Shown here piece by piece: positions 43,201 through 49,710 of a stretch of 64,000 nucleotides of DNA. This stretch comes from Tsuneonella aeria (GTDB lineage: Bacteria; Pseudomonadota; Alphaproteobacteria; Sphingomonadales; Sphingomonadaceae): NCBI RefSeq assembly GCF_009827495.1, contig NZ_WTZA01000001.1, positions 372,001-436,000 of the forward strand, written 5' to 3'. The translations under genes and the position numbers were made by a program. The notes under the pieces are model-generated. The model was not told the DNA's origin and did no database searches. It saw only the letters and a program-made list of their open reading frames with translations. Position 1 is the first letter of the stretch. Every line of letters starts with the position of its first letter.

Positions 43201-46200
43201 TGGTCGTGTTCTCGGCAACGGTGTCGGTGAAGGGGGTATCCAGCGCATAGCTGTAGGTGCCCGTGGCGTTGTCCAGCACGAGCGAGCCGTAAAGCCCATC
43301 GCCGTCGCTGTTCGCGCCAATGAGGGTGTAGGTGAACGGACCGGTCGCGCCGGTTACCGTGATGGCGCCGCCGCCGAATTCTCCGTTGGACGCAGGATCG
43401 CTACCTGTCGCGGTGGCGGTGTCGAGACCGGCTTCGTTCACGTTCACAGCCGTGGCGAAAACATTCCCAGCGACGTTGTCGATGGCGATCACAAGCGTGG
43501 CGGTCGCGGTATCGCCGTCACCGTCGATGATGGTGTAGGTGAACGTGTCCGTCGTGTCCGCACCCGTGCTGTTTGCATTGGACACGTAAGAGTAGCTGCC
43601 GTCCGGGTGGATGGTCAGTGTGCCCAGCGCAGTCGCGATCGATCCGCCCGGCATCGCGCTGGGGCCGCCCGACGCGCTTGCGAACGAGAGGATCGAGCCG
43701 CCATCCGCGCCGAATATGTCGGGTGTCCCGTCGGTGAGGACATTGCCGCCGGTCGTGCCACCTTCGGTCACCGCGCCCGCGTTATCGTAGGCGCTTGGCG
43801 TATCGTCACCGATCTGGATCGTCAGCGTGCCAGCGGCCGTGTCCGAATCGATGTCCGACACGGTGTAGCCGACGCTGAACACGGCGTCGTTTTCATCAAG
43901 CCCCGCGGGATGATCGTAGGGGTTGTTCTGGACGACTGTGTAATCGCCCGTCGCAGGATCAAGCGTGACGGTGAAGATGAGCCGGCCACCTTGACTTACT
44001 TCCAGCAATCCCGGGTTGACGATGGTTGCCGTGAAGCTCGCTGCGCTGCTGACAGAGGTGAAGGCCCATGTAAGGGGCCCGTCGCCGCCCGATCCGGACA
44101 GCGTGCCGGTCAGATTGGCGGTGTCGGGCGCCGCGTCGCCCACGCCCCCGGGATTTCCGCCGGGAAATGCGTCGTCGTCGAGTTGCACGGCGGCGTTGCC
44201 CGCGATGACAGGGGCCGCGTCGCTGATCGCGATGCTCAGGGTGGCGACGCTGGTGTCGCCGTCCGCGTCGGTAATCGCGTACTGGAAGGTGTCGGTCACG
44301 CCGCCCGGCGTACCCGGGCTGCGCGTGTATTCGTACGACCCGTCGGCATTGAGGACCAGTGTGCCGTATTGGCCTGGCGTGGTTCCGGTAACCGTTCCGG
44401 TCCCGCCGAAACCCGTTACCGACGTGACCACGGCGCCGTCGGCCCCCGTGGTATCCTCACCACCGTCGCCCTCCGCATCGGTGATGACGTTACCGGTTGC
44501 CGGCCCGTAATCGCCAGCAGCAATCGCGTCGCTGTCGTCGGCGGCGGTCGGGACGTCGTCGATCACCTGGATTTCCAGCGTGTCCGTCCCCACGGTGCCG
44601 TCGCTGTCGGTAACCCGGATTGTATAGGCATCGGTCAGGGACAGGTCGTCCGCCCCGCTGTGGTCCGCAGTGTTCGCATTGAGGGTGTAGCTGTACGCCA
44701 CTGTCGCCCGGGTGACGTCGCCGTTCAGGTCCGCAACATCCGCGCTCACCGCGGTAAAAGTGAGCGTGCCGTATGCCGTGGAAATCTGGTGGCCCGCGAC
44801 GAAGGCGCCGCCCGAATAGATTGTCAGACCGCCAACCTCTATCGTGACGATCCCATCCTGGGCGGTGATGACGAATGTCCCCGTCTTCGTCAGGTTGCCC
44901 GCGTCCGGCGAAGAACCTGTCGCCAGGTCATCTTCATCGACGACGATTTCGGGACCCGCGGCGTTGAGGCCGGTGATCGAGATGCCGTCGTCGGCGCCGC
45001 GGATGGTGATGACAAGGGTGCTCGCGGAGGGATCGCCGTCGCCGTCCGTCAGCGTATAGGTGAATGTCTCGCTTAGCGTCTCGGAGGAATCGAGCCCCTG
45101 GACGAGCGGATGGCTGTTATCGAGCGTGTACGAATAGGTTCCGTCCGGCCCCATCGTGAGCGTGCCGTATTGCCCGGCGACGGGCGAGCCGACCGCGCCT
45201 GGCCCAGCGGGCCCACTCACTGCGGTGACGCTTGCTCCGTCCGCACCGGCCGTGTCGGCGCCGCCATTGTTTTCCGTATCGGTCACGACATTGCCCGTCG
45301 CGGTAAGTCGGCCGTCTTCGCTGACGAAATCGGCATCGGGACGTGCAGTGGGAACATCGTCGCGAATGTCGATGACGAGTTCGCCTTGCGATGAGTCGCC
45401 GTCCCGGTCCTCTACGCGGACGGTGAAGCGGTCGGCGGTGTTGTCACCATTCGTGTTGGTCGTCAGCGTGTAGGTATAGGAAATTGAATCTGCCGAGACT
45501 GCATCGACTACGAGCGTACCGAACGCCCCGACGATCGTCGTGCCGACAGCGACCGCCTGGCCGTCGATCGTAACCGCCGCCGGGCCGTCCGGCGCGGTAA
45601 AGGCGATGCTTCCGCTCGTGGATTCCGCATTGCTTCCGGGATTTGATCCGGTCGCCAGCGCTTCTTCGAAGACAAGCGTGCCGCCCTGGCCAGAGGTCGG
45701 CAAGGTCAGCGTGGTCCCGCTGTCAGGGATCGAGATCACCAGAGTCGCGCTGGCGGTGTCGCCATCCCCGTCGACGATCGTGTAGGTGAAGGTATCGGTC
45801 ACGCCGCCCGGCGATCCGGGATTGCGCACGTAAGTGAACGTGCCGTCCGCTGCCACCTGAAGGGTGCCGTACGCGCCCTCCACGGCGACGCCGGCCGCTG
45901 CGTTTCCGCCAGCGCCCGCAACATTGGCGACACGTGCCCCGTCCGCGCCCTGAGTATCGTTGGCAAGAACATTACCGCCGATCGGACCGTAGGCCCCGGC
46001 GGCCAGCGATGCGGCATCGTCCGCTGCGGACGGCCGGTCGTCGGTGATCGCGATGACCAGGCTGGTCGTTGCGGAGTCTCCGTCGCTGTCCGTGGCAACA
46101 ATGCTGAAAGTGTCGCTGTCAGGATCCGACAGCGTGTTGTCGGTCAGGGTATAGCTATAGCTGTACGCACCGTTGCTCACGCCGACCGTCAGCACGCCCT

Positions 46201-48331
46201 TTTGCGTGCTGACCGTGCCGCCCGCGGTGACATCGATCCCGTTGATGACCAGGCTGCCGAGCGAATCGCCGCCGGTCGTCACCGCGATATTGCCCGACGC
46301 CGTTTCACCCGTGCTGGATTCGTTCGATCCGGCGGGCTCATCCGCCCGGGCACCGAGAGCGGCCTCGTCGACGGAATTGCCGCCGGTCACCGACAGCGAC
46401 GGTGTCGAGTCCTGAAGCAGTGCGATCGTGACGGTCGCTTCGGACCGGTCACCGTCCCCATCGACGATCGCGTAATCGAACGTGACCGTGCCCTGTTCGC
46501 CGGGTCCCGGCACGTAGGTGAACGTACCGTCGCCGTTGTTGGTCAGCTGGCCGGTGCCGCTGAGCGTGCCCGGAACGAGCGCGACCGTGTCCACCTGAAC
46601 ACTGTCGGCGCCCTGTATATCGTTGGCGAAGACATCGACCGTGACCGGCGCGTTCTCGGCCGACTGGCTTGCACTGTCGTCGATCGCTTCGGGCGTATCG
46701 TCGAGGATCGTGATGACGAGCGGCTTCGTATCCGTGTCACCGTCCACGTCGGTCACGGTCACGGGAATGGTGACGGTGGTCGAATCGCCCGCGGTGTTAT
46801 CCGTCAGCGTGAAGGTATAGGTGACCGTGCCGGTCGCCGGGTCGTAGGTGTCGATCGTCAGATTGCCCTGGGGCAGGGGGATCACCTGGCCGGGGCCCGT
46901 GACGACGACCGTACCGATCTGGACGGTGGCGATCCCGTCAGGCGCGGAAACGACGATCGTTCCGCTGGTGCTTTCGACAGGCGTCGGCGCCTGCGTGCCG
47001 GGCGCCTCGTCCTGCCGCGGCGGCAATCCTGCCTCGTCCACGATGGTGCCCGCGCCGCTGGTCGGCAGATCGACGACCGCGGCGGGGCTGTCCTCGATGG
47101 TTATCGTCAGCACAGCCGAGTCCGTGCTGCCGTCGGCGTCGGTGAGCGTGTACGTGAAACTGTCGGTTACACCGCCGGCGGTGCCGGGCGTGCGGACGAA
47201 TGTGTAGGAGCCGTCCGCCTTCACGGCCAGCACGCCGTACTGCCCCTGGACGACGAGGTTGCCGGCACCGTCAAACGTGGCATCGCTGCCGCCGAAGCCG
47301 GTGACCGCCGTCAGCCGCGCCCCGTCGGCGCCTTGCTGATCGCCTCCTGGTGCGCCGCTCGTCGTGCCTGCGCCGGTGATGACGTTGCCCGTTTCGGGGC
47401 CATAGGTCCCGGCAGCGACCCTGTCCGCATCGTCGTTCGCGATCGGTGCGTCGTCGAGAACATCGACCGTGAGCGAAGCTGTCGCCACGTCACCGTCACG
47501 GTCGGTTACGGCGACAGCGTACGTGTCGCCGGCCGATTGCCCGACCAGGTTGTCCGCCAGGGTGTAACTGTAACCGATCGCACCCGCGGAGATGCTGGTG
47601 ATCGTCAGCGTGCCGTTCGTGCCTGGGAATGTCTGCCCGACGGTCGTTACGACGACGCCCCCGATCGTCACCGAGACAAGACCGTCAGGCGCGTTGATGG
47701 CGATCGTGCCCGTTGTCGTTTCCGAACTGGAAGCCGCGTTCGTTCCTGCGGGTTCCGCGCCCCGTCCGGGCAGGCCTGCCTCGTGCACCGTCGCGGTCGC
47801 AGCAACCGCGCCTGCCGGCTGGTCGGGCGTGACGATCACCACTTCCGGTTCGCGGTCAACGAATGCGGGGAGCACCTCGCGTTCTTCGGGCTGGGGGAAG
47901 CTCAGCTCCGTGTAAGGCAGCAGGTCGCCAAGGTCATAGGCATCCTGCAGAGGGTCCACGGGGCTGGCGAAATTGCCGCCCGAGCTCTGCGGATTTCCCG
48001 CGGCGGGTTGCGGTTCGTTCCCGATCAGCAGCGCCGCGAGATTGAGCGGCGGGATCGCCACATCGTCGATGACGAGTTGCGGCACGATGATCGCGCCGTC
48101 CGGGATGACGTAGCGGACCCCGTCGGCTCCGATGACCACGAGATCGCGCCCTTCGACACGAATATCGCCCAGCTCCGTACCCGGTGGCAGGATAACGACA
48201 CCCGCGGCATCGGGCATCACGATCTGCGATGCACCGCGACCGCCAGCAGACTCGGATGGTTCGCTGCGGTCCTGCAGGAAAGCCTGGTCGCCGCCTTCAA
48301 AGCCGACGATGCCGCGGTCGTGTACGTCCAT
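37253..48331 (-). CDS. giant LapA-like retained repeat adhesin (~3690 residues), type I secretion substrate
   Basis: 3692 residues from ATG 48329-48331, which has GAGG 7 nt upstream (an ORF start 8 codons earlier lacks one). No signal peptide. Residues ~35-105 resemble a LapA retention module (SQIVMPDAAGVVILPPGTELGD, VVIGADGVRYVIPDGA, VIDDVAIPPLNLAALL), followed by PAAG at 109-112. From ~180 to ~3280 run more than twenty Ig/cadherin-like VCBS-type modules of ~100-140 residues, each with a D-rich calcium signature (DRDGDVATASLTVDVLDD) and junctions such as DDxPxAxDD. Residues ~3295-3420 hold EF-hand-like loops (DLDGDGAEFLG, DDNGDGVLD, DGDSDGVSDPGEF). A His/Ala-rich stretch and a C-terminus without RTX nonapeptides complete it. 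Expected to be exported by the downstream T1SS and held in the TolC pore. The ligand is unknown. Confidence 0.9.
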   Translation of the reverse strand: MDVHDRGIVGFEGGDQAFLQDRSEPSESAGGRGASQIVMPDAAGVVILPPGTELGDIRVEGRDLVVIGADGVRYVIPDGAIIVPQLVIDDVAIPPLNLAALLIGNEPQPAAGNPQSSGGNFASPVDPLQDAYDLGDLLPYTELSFPQPEEREVLPAFVDREPEVVIVTPDQPAGAVAATATVHEAGLPGRGAEPAGTNAASSSETTTGTIAINAPDGLVSVTIGGVVVTTVGQTFPGTNGTLTITSISAGAIGYSYTLADNLVGQSAGDTYAVAVTDRDGDVATASLTVDVLDDAPIANDDADRVAAGTYGPETGNVITGAGTTSGAPGGDQQGADGARLTAVTGFGGSDATFDGAGNLVVQGQYGVLAVKADGSYTFVRTPGTAGGVTDSFTYTLTDADGSTDSAVLTITIEDSPAAVVDLPTSGAGTIVDEAGLPPRQDEAPGTQAPTPVESTSGTIVVSAPDGIATVQIGTVVVTGPGQVIPLPQGNLTIDTYDPATGTVTYTFTLTDNTAGDSTTVTIPVTVTDVDGDTDTKPLVITILDDTPEAIDDSASQSAENAPVTVDVFANDIQGADSVQVDTVALVPGTLSGTGQLTNNGDGTFTYVPGPGEQGTVTFDYAIVDGDGDRSEATVTIALLQDSTPSLSVTGGNSVDEAALGARADEPAGSNESSTGETASGNIAVTTGGDSLGSLVINGIDVTAGGTVSTQKGVLTVGVSNGAYSYSYTLTDNTLSDPDSDTFSIVATDSDGDSATTSLVIAITDDRPSAADDAASLAAGAYGPIGGNVLANDTQGADGARVANVAGAGGNAAAGVAVEGAYGTLQVAADGTFTYVRNPGSPGGVTDTFTYTIVDGDGDTASATLVISIPDSGTTLTLPTSGQGGTLVFEEALATGSNPGSNAESTSGSIAFTAPDGPAAVTIDGQAVAVGTTIVGAFGTLVVDAVSADSISYTYTLTTNTNGDNTADRFTVRVEDRDGDSSQGELVIDIRDDVPTARPDADFVSEDGRLTATGNVVTDTENNGGADTAGADGASVTAVSGPAGPGAVGSPVAGQYGTLTMGPDGTYSYTLDNSHPLVQGLDSSETLSETFTYTLTDGDGDPSASTLVITIRGADDGISITGLNAAGPEIVVDEDDLATGSSPDAGNLTKTGTFVITAQDGIVTIEVGGLTIYSGGAFVAGHQISTAYGTLTFTAVSADVADLNGDVTRATVAYSYTLNANTADHSGADDLSLTDAYTIRVTDSDGTVGTDTLEIQVIDDVPTAADDSDAIAAGDYGPATGNVITDAEGDGGEDTTGADGAVVTSVTGFGGTGTVTGTTPGQYGTLVLNADGSYEYTRSPGTPGGVTDTFQYAITDADGDTSVATLSIAISDAAPVIAGNAAVQLDDDAFPGGNPGGVGDAAPDTANLTGTLSGSGGDGPLTWAFTSVSSAASFTATIVNPGLLEVSQGGRLIFTVTLDPATGDYTVVQNNPYDHPAGLDENDAVFSVGYTVSDIDSDTAAGTLTIQIGDDTPSAYDNAGAVTEGGTTGGNVLTDGTPDIFGADGGSILSFASASGGPSAMPGGSIATALGTLTIHPDGSYSYVSNANSTGADTTDTFTYTIIDGDGDTATATLVIAIDNVAGNVFATAVNVNEAGLDTATATGSDPASNGEFGGGAITVTGATGPFTYTLIGANSDGDGLYGSLVLDNATGTYSYALDTPFTDTVAENTTNVVNGAESFAYEVRDAAGNLIGTGTIAVNIIDDVPVAVDEPAVTIAEDLSGAISGNVLANDTPGADGATLTHVDLGTGIVALTSGSPLGGGVFGFTTAQGTYTFAATGAWTFDPADGQDQSSGPIDASFTYRLTDSDGDFDDAVQPITIVDGAGPANPAPATLTLDDQNLADGSTPAGPDSASHTITFVPGSDPFVAIAFGDTAGLAGGLTWTRVSDTLIEGSDGGRPVVSLSLSVAGNDATVTATLIDNYLGHTQVDLDDLAALGAVTVVATDTDGDQATANVTLQVSDDLPTLAVAPAAAGALTVDETLLATDATANFAGLFAPDYNADGPGGISGYTLGIKADGADTGLVDTGTGERVLLHLEGNRIVGRTETSNLVVFELTNNGSLVTLNQQRAVSHGDPSSDNEASPALSPDLVTLSAVATDSDGDTARAVANIGGAIRFLDDGPSIQIAAVDGDTIALITQDADTIGGAFDSAAADFSGAFALAGSSGGADGTQSISWAYALVLDVASGAVSGLTSNGQPIYLHKAGATVVGSTSADPDASGAWVFDITVDQGGTVTLRQYAELDHDAPGSTSAFDLQTELLPTGLVSLEATATITDGDNDTAVDTARIDLGGNIRFADHGPTVSVTGAAPALIVDESDLATNDSKSFANVFTIDYGADGPAAAGALAYTLSVKSAGALSGLTDTATGNQVYLFVEAGQVVGREGTSIADAASGDRVFTVSVDAAGVVTLDQIRAVVHSDTTSSDESRGLAADDLIVLSATAKDGDLDTATGSITIGGDLVFKDDGPTAGTNAPVRLDDDTLAGGNPGGTGDDPDPSPATVSGVLSHSFGSDGGAVQFTAAGAPAGFRYSAATSGSTQTVQIHQEQGAGNWVTVSTVTLNTATGAYTVTQNDNVLHADGLQENNQIFTLGYAVRDGDNDVATGTIVIDIDDDTPTAAPDTNTVVEGGTVTGDVDANDSYGADGPAAPGGSVVGVRAGSDTTSPATGGLGGAGISSALGTLTLNADGTYTYKSFANAVTSDATDTFVYTIRDADGDLVTTTLTVTIDDVTLTGATGNVVVYEKALDTTVQPGDVAAGSVTGSDPANTGETATGNVSVTGATSYGIAGGTDNGATITMVGTYGTLVIVKATGAYTYTLTSPYSTNPAANDGVTTADNAEAFTYTATDAHGNSISGIINIDIVDDVPLAAVANPVTIGNAGGAVGNAWLDSDQTLANNLGADGGKAIFTSATIDALQGQNLTSGLSSLNYTISADGTVLTANKTSDGSLVFTLRLEPAGFDDKYVIEMAQPLDAKLNVDFTGNAYDFTGGNTAWAGFIPDGEPVGGVDNNSNDLLLTPGVGGVNASTINQSTVQYGVGSGNSIGLEGGAAETFRLDFVTDLRGNSAGSGGYGVSGNRDHAFDGHYQTNGATVTFTASNGTTLRFAAYDDLDGNTAVGDGVLDTITGVALSYEGLTTGIITPTTTLTTYTLGSGANTRTYTVKLNADGTVDIGGLYGTSGNQAVGTVVAVYTDTAGALAPGELQGYNSLQFTYVSGAEIKVGNFGTTVLTDDPVNFTVPISLVDGDGDQVSSGNLAITLNPVVPPVVVDLDGDGAEFLGAAAGATFDYAGDGTPDATAWASPDDGILGIDLDGDGAIGTAAEFVFGGAGHSDLEALATKYDDNGDGVLDASDQAYARFGVWQDGDSDGVSDPGEFASLAERGITAISLTGDNQRYSAADGEVVVSGSATYTRADGTTGSLADAAFMTEMRTAQRTAEVVTTAAAAVAVAAATSAVSAAAASPAGDHERSGLATEFVQAPIEIDPAERSGAHGTGTANEGTRSDHPHAAQAANDHATDQETAAATLADVVDRSAGATDHVAGHAEPAATSAPAALFGTGGGDGVMQALLALAPEGGAAGGNEATAQAAIADAMSDVTGSALVDAIVDHFAGGSEPAIALAANDTGSHLLTQVIGGSGVPTTYDAFAAMADADAHALAAAQA
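47996..48007 (-). other. candidate LapG cleavage site (PAAG) in the adhesin
   Basis: Residues 109-112 of the adhesin are P-A-A-G, matching the (T/A/P)AA(G/V) di-alanine motif of LapG substrates and lying at nearly the same residue number as in Pseudomonas LapA. Cleavage would fall between Ala110 and Ala111, just after the retention module. A second AAG (DAAG, residues 41-44) lies inside the module and is less likely. Confidence 0.65.
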
Positions 48332-48719
48332 GTTCAGCCTCACAATTCGGTGCACAGCGTGCGAGGCTGCAAGACTGCAAAGGGCCGCTGTGGCGCATCG
48401 TGAAGCGCCGCGAAGCGGCGATCAGCGAATTTCCAGTCTTGCGGCCCCTGTGATCGTTCGTGCGTCCATGCCTAGGCAAGGAGTTAGCCACGACGAGTCG
48501 TTTCTGAACGCAGAAGAACAGGATTCCCGAATGGTTACAAGCGAATTAACCTTGATTCCGCGGCTTCACGTTATGTCCTACTAACAACGCGTTAGCCGGC
48601 GCACTTAAGGCAAATCGGGTTTCGCAGCGGGGTGCAACACAGGATTTCCGAACGAAAGCTTCGGTTGAAACCGCTTGCGGTGAACTGAAAACTGGGGCTC
48701 TTTTCGAAAGGTCCGTTCA
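48332..48719. promoter_or_regulatory. 388-bp intergenic region upstream of the adhesin with a structured putative leader
   Basis: No gene found. Nearer the adhesin lie a perfect hairpin CGCCGC-GAA-GCGGCG (48406-48420) and two competing helices around it: GCAAGACTG (48369-48377) with CAGTCTTGC (48434-48442), and GGGCCGC (48382-48388) with GCGGCCC (48441-48447). The right arms share two bases, so both helices cannot form fully at once. The part from ~48480 to 48720 is AT-richer and probably holds divergent promoters, but I cannot place -35/-10 pairs with confidence. Confidence 0.5.
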
Positions 48720-49421
48720 GTGGGCGAAAGGAACTGGGGCTTCGGCCATGGCAGCGACGTTACTCGTTCGGCCGACGAACCTGCGGGCCCGGTGATGGTG
48801 CGCGTGCGCAAGGGCATCGCGGTTTTTGTCGCGGTGCTTTGCGTGGCACTCGTCTGGGCCTGGCAAGCTGGATGGCCGGGAAAAATGGGTTCCAGCCCGC
48901 ATTCGGGCTACCCACTGCGTTTTCCCCTGCCGGCATTGCTTCCCGAGTCGCCGGTGCCGGAACCGCCACCCTCCGATGTCCTGCAGACGGAACTTGACCC
49001 CGCTCTCCCCGTCCAGACGCCCGTATTGACCGATCGCGTCGCGGACCTGCCAACGCCCCACGCGCCGCCTGGGAAGCCGCAACTCTCCGGTGGAGGCGAT
49101 TTCGCATTGCCGATAGCGTTCGACCTGCGGAGCGCGGGAGGCGGCACGGCGAGCGCCGCGGATGGCGAGATCGCGATACGCAAGGCCGTAGTGCACAACG
49201 GCACAGAGATCGGATCGGCCGCCCTCTGGGTACAGCCCGGCGGCGCTATCGAGATTGCCACCGCGGAGCTTGCCGGCCTGATGGCACCCGTCGACGGCAC
49301 GCTCGCCTCCGAGCTGCGCGAATCCGGCCAGGACCGAACCAGCTTCCGCTCTCTTCGAAATCGCGGGTTTGCCGTGAACTTCGATCCCATCGGCGACCGC
49401 ATCGTCATCCAGCGCCGCTAG
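48720..49421 (+). CDS. hypothetical single-TM secreted or membrane-anchored protein
   Basis: 233 residues from GTG 48720, supported by GAAAGG 8 nt upstream; ATG 48795 would still include the membrane segment. Polar N-terminus, one hydrophobic helix (GIAVFVAVLCVALVWAWQ, ~32-49), a Pro-rich linker (~65-125; LPESPVPEPPPSD) and a small C-terminal domain with GGAIEIATAELAGLM and RNRGFAVNFDPIGDRIVIQ, apparently beta-rich. I recognise no family. It is divergent from the giant adhesin and shares its 388-bp upstream region, so a shared control or an accessory role in the adhesin system is possible but unproven. Confidence 0.65.
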   Translation: MGERNWGFGHGSDVTRSADEPAGPVMVRVRKGIAVFVAVLCVALVWAWQAGWPGKMGSSPHSGYPLRFPLPALLPESPVPEPPPSDVLQTELDPALPVQTPVLTDRVADLPTPHAPPGKPQLSGGGDFALPIAFDLRSAGGGTASAADGEIAIRKAVVHNGTEIGSAALWVQPGGAIEIATAELAGLMAPVDGTLASELRESGQDRTSFRSLRNRGFAVNFDPIGDRIVIQRR

Positions 49422-49465
49422 GCGCAAATCGGGCGCGCAATTCCGCGATGCATGCCGTCCAGGGT

Positions 49466-49540
49466 TGGTGACCCCTACGGGAATCGAACCCGTGTTTCAG
49501 CCGTGAGAGGGCCGCGTCCTGACCGCTAGACGAAGGGGCC
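49466..49540 (-). tRNA. tRNA-Glu (anticodon CTC)
   Basis: The minus strand folds as a complete cloverleaf. Acceptor GGCCCCT pairs with AGGGGTC; anticodon stem CGGCC/GGCTG encloses loop CTCTCAC (anticodon CTC); the T arm has GTTCGATTC; CCA is encoded. 75 nt including CCA. Confidence 0.95.
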
Positions 49541-49564
49541 AAGGCCTGGCCGTTCGCGCTCCGG

Positions 49565-49639
49565 TGGTGACCCCTACGGGAATCGAACCCGTGTTTCAGC
49601 CGTGAAAGGGCCGCGTCCTAACCGCTAGACGAAGGGGCC
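49565..49639 (-). tRNA. tRNA-Glu (anticodon TTC)
   Basis: Same cloverleaf as its neighbour at 49466-49540 with two base differences: the anticodon loop reads CTTTCAC (anticodon TTC) and one D-loop base differs. CCA is encoded. The two genes are 24 bp apart on the same strand and were probably made by a tandem duplication. Confidence 0.95.
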
Positions 49640-49710
49640 CCGCTGGGAGGCGTGGCGGCGCACTTAGGGGGGTGGGCACGCCCGGTCAACCCCGTGTCGC
49701 GCCCTTTTGC

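Noticed and set aside
39000..47900. CRISPR-like or tandem-repeat array in the 11-kb repeat region
   Set aside because: The repetition is at the protein-module level (~100-140 residues, diverged) and stays in frame. There are no short identical repeats with unique spacers.
37253..48331. RTX toxin or hemophore interpretation of the giant protein
   Set aside because: No GGxGxDxxx nonapeptide blocks, no enzymatic or heme-binding domain, and the retention-module-like N-terminus favours a LapA-type adhesin.
49466..49639. tRNA-Glu pair as the attachment site of an integrated element
   Set aside because: No integrase and no duplicated tRNA 3' fragment were found nearby; recJ and the hypothetical protein are ordinary neighbours.
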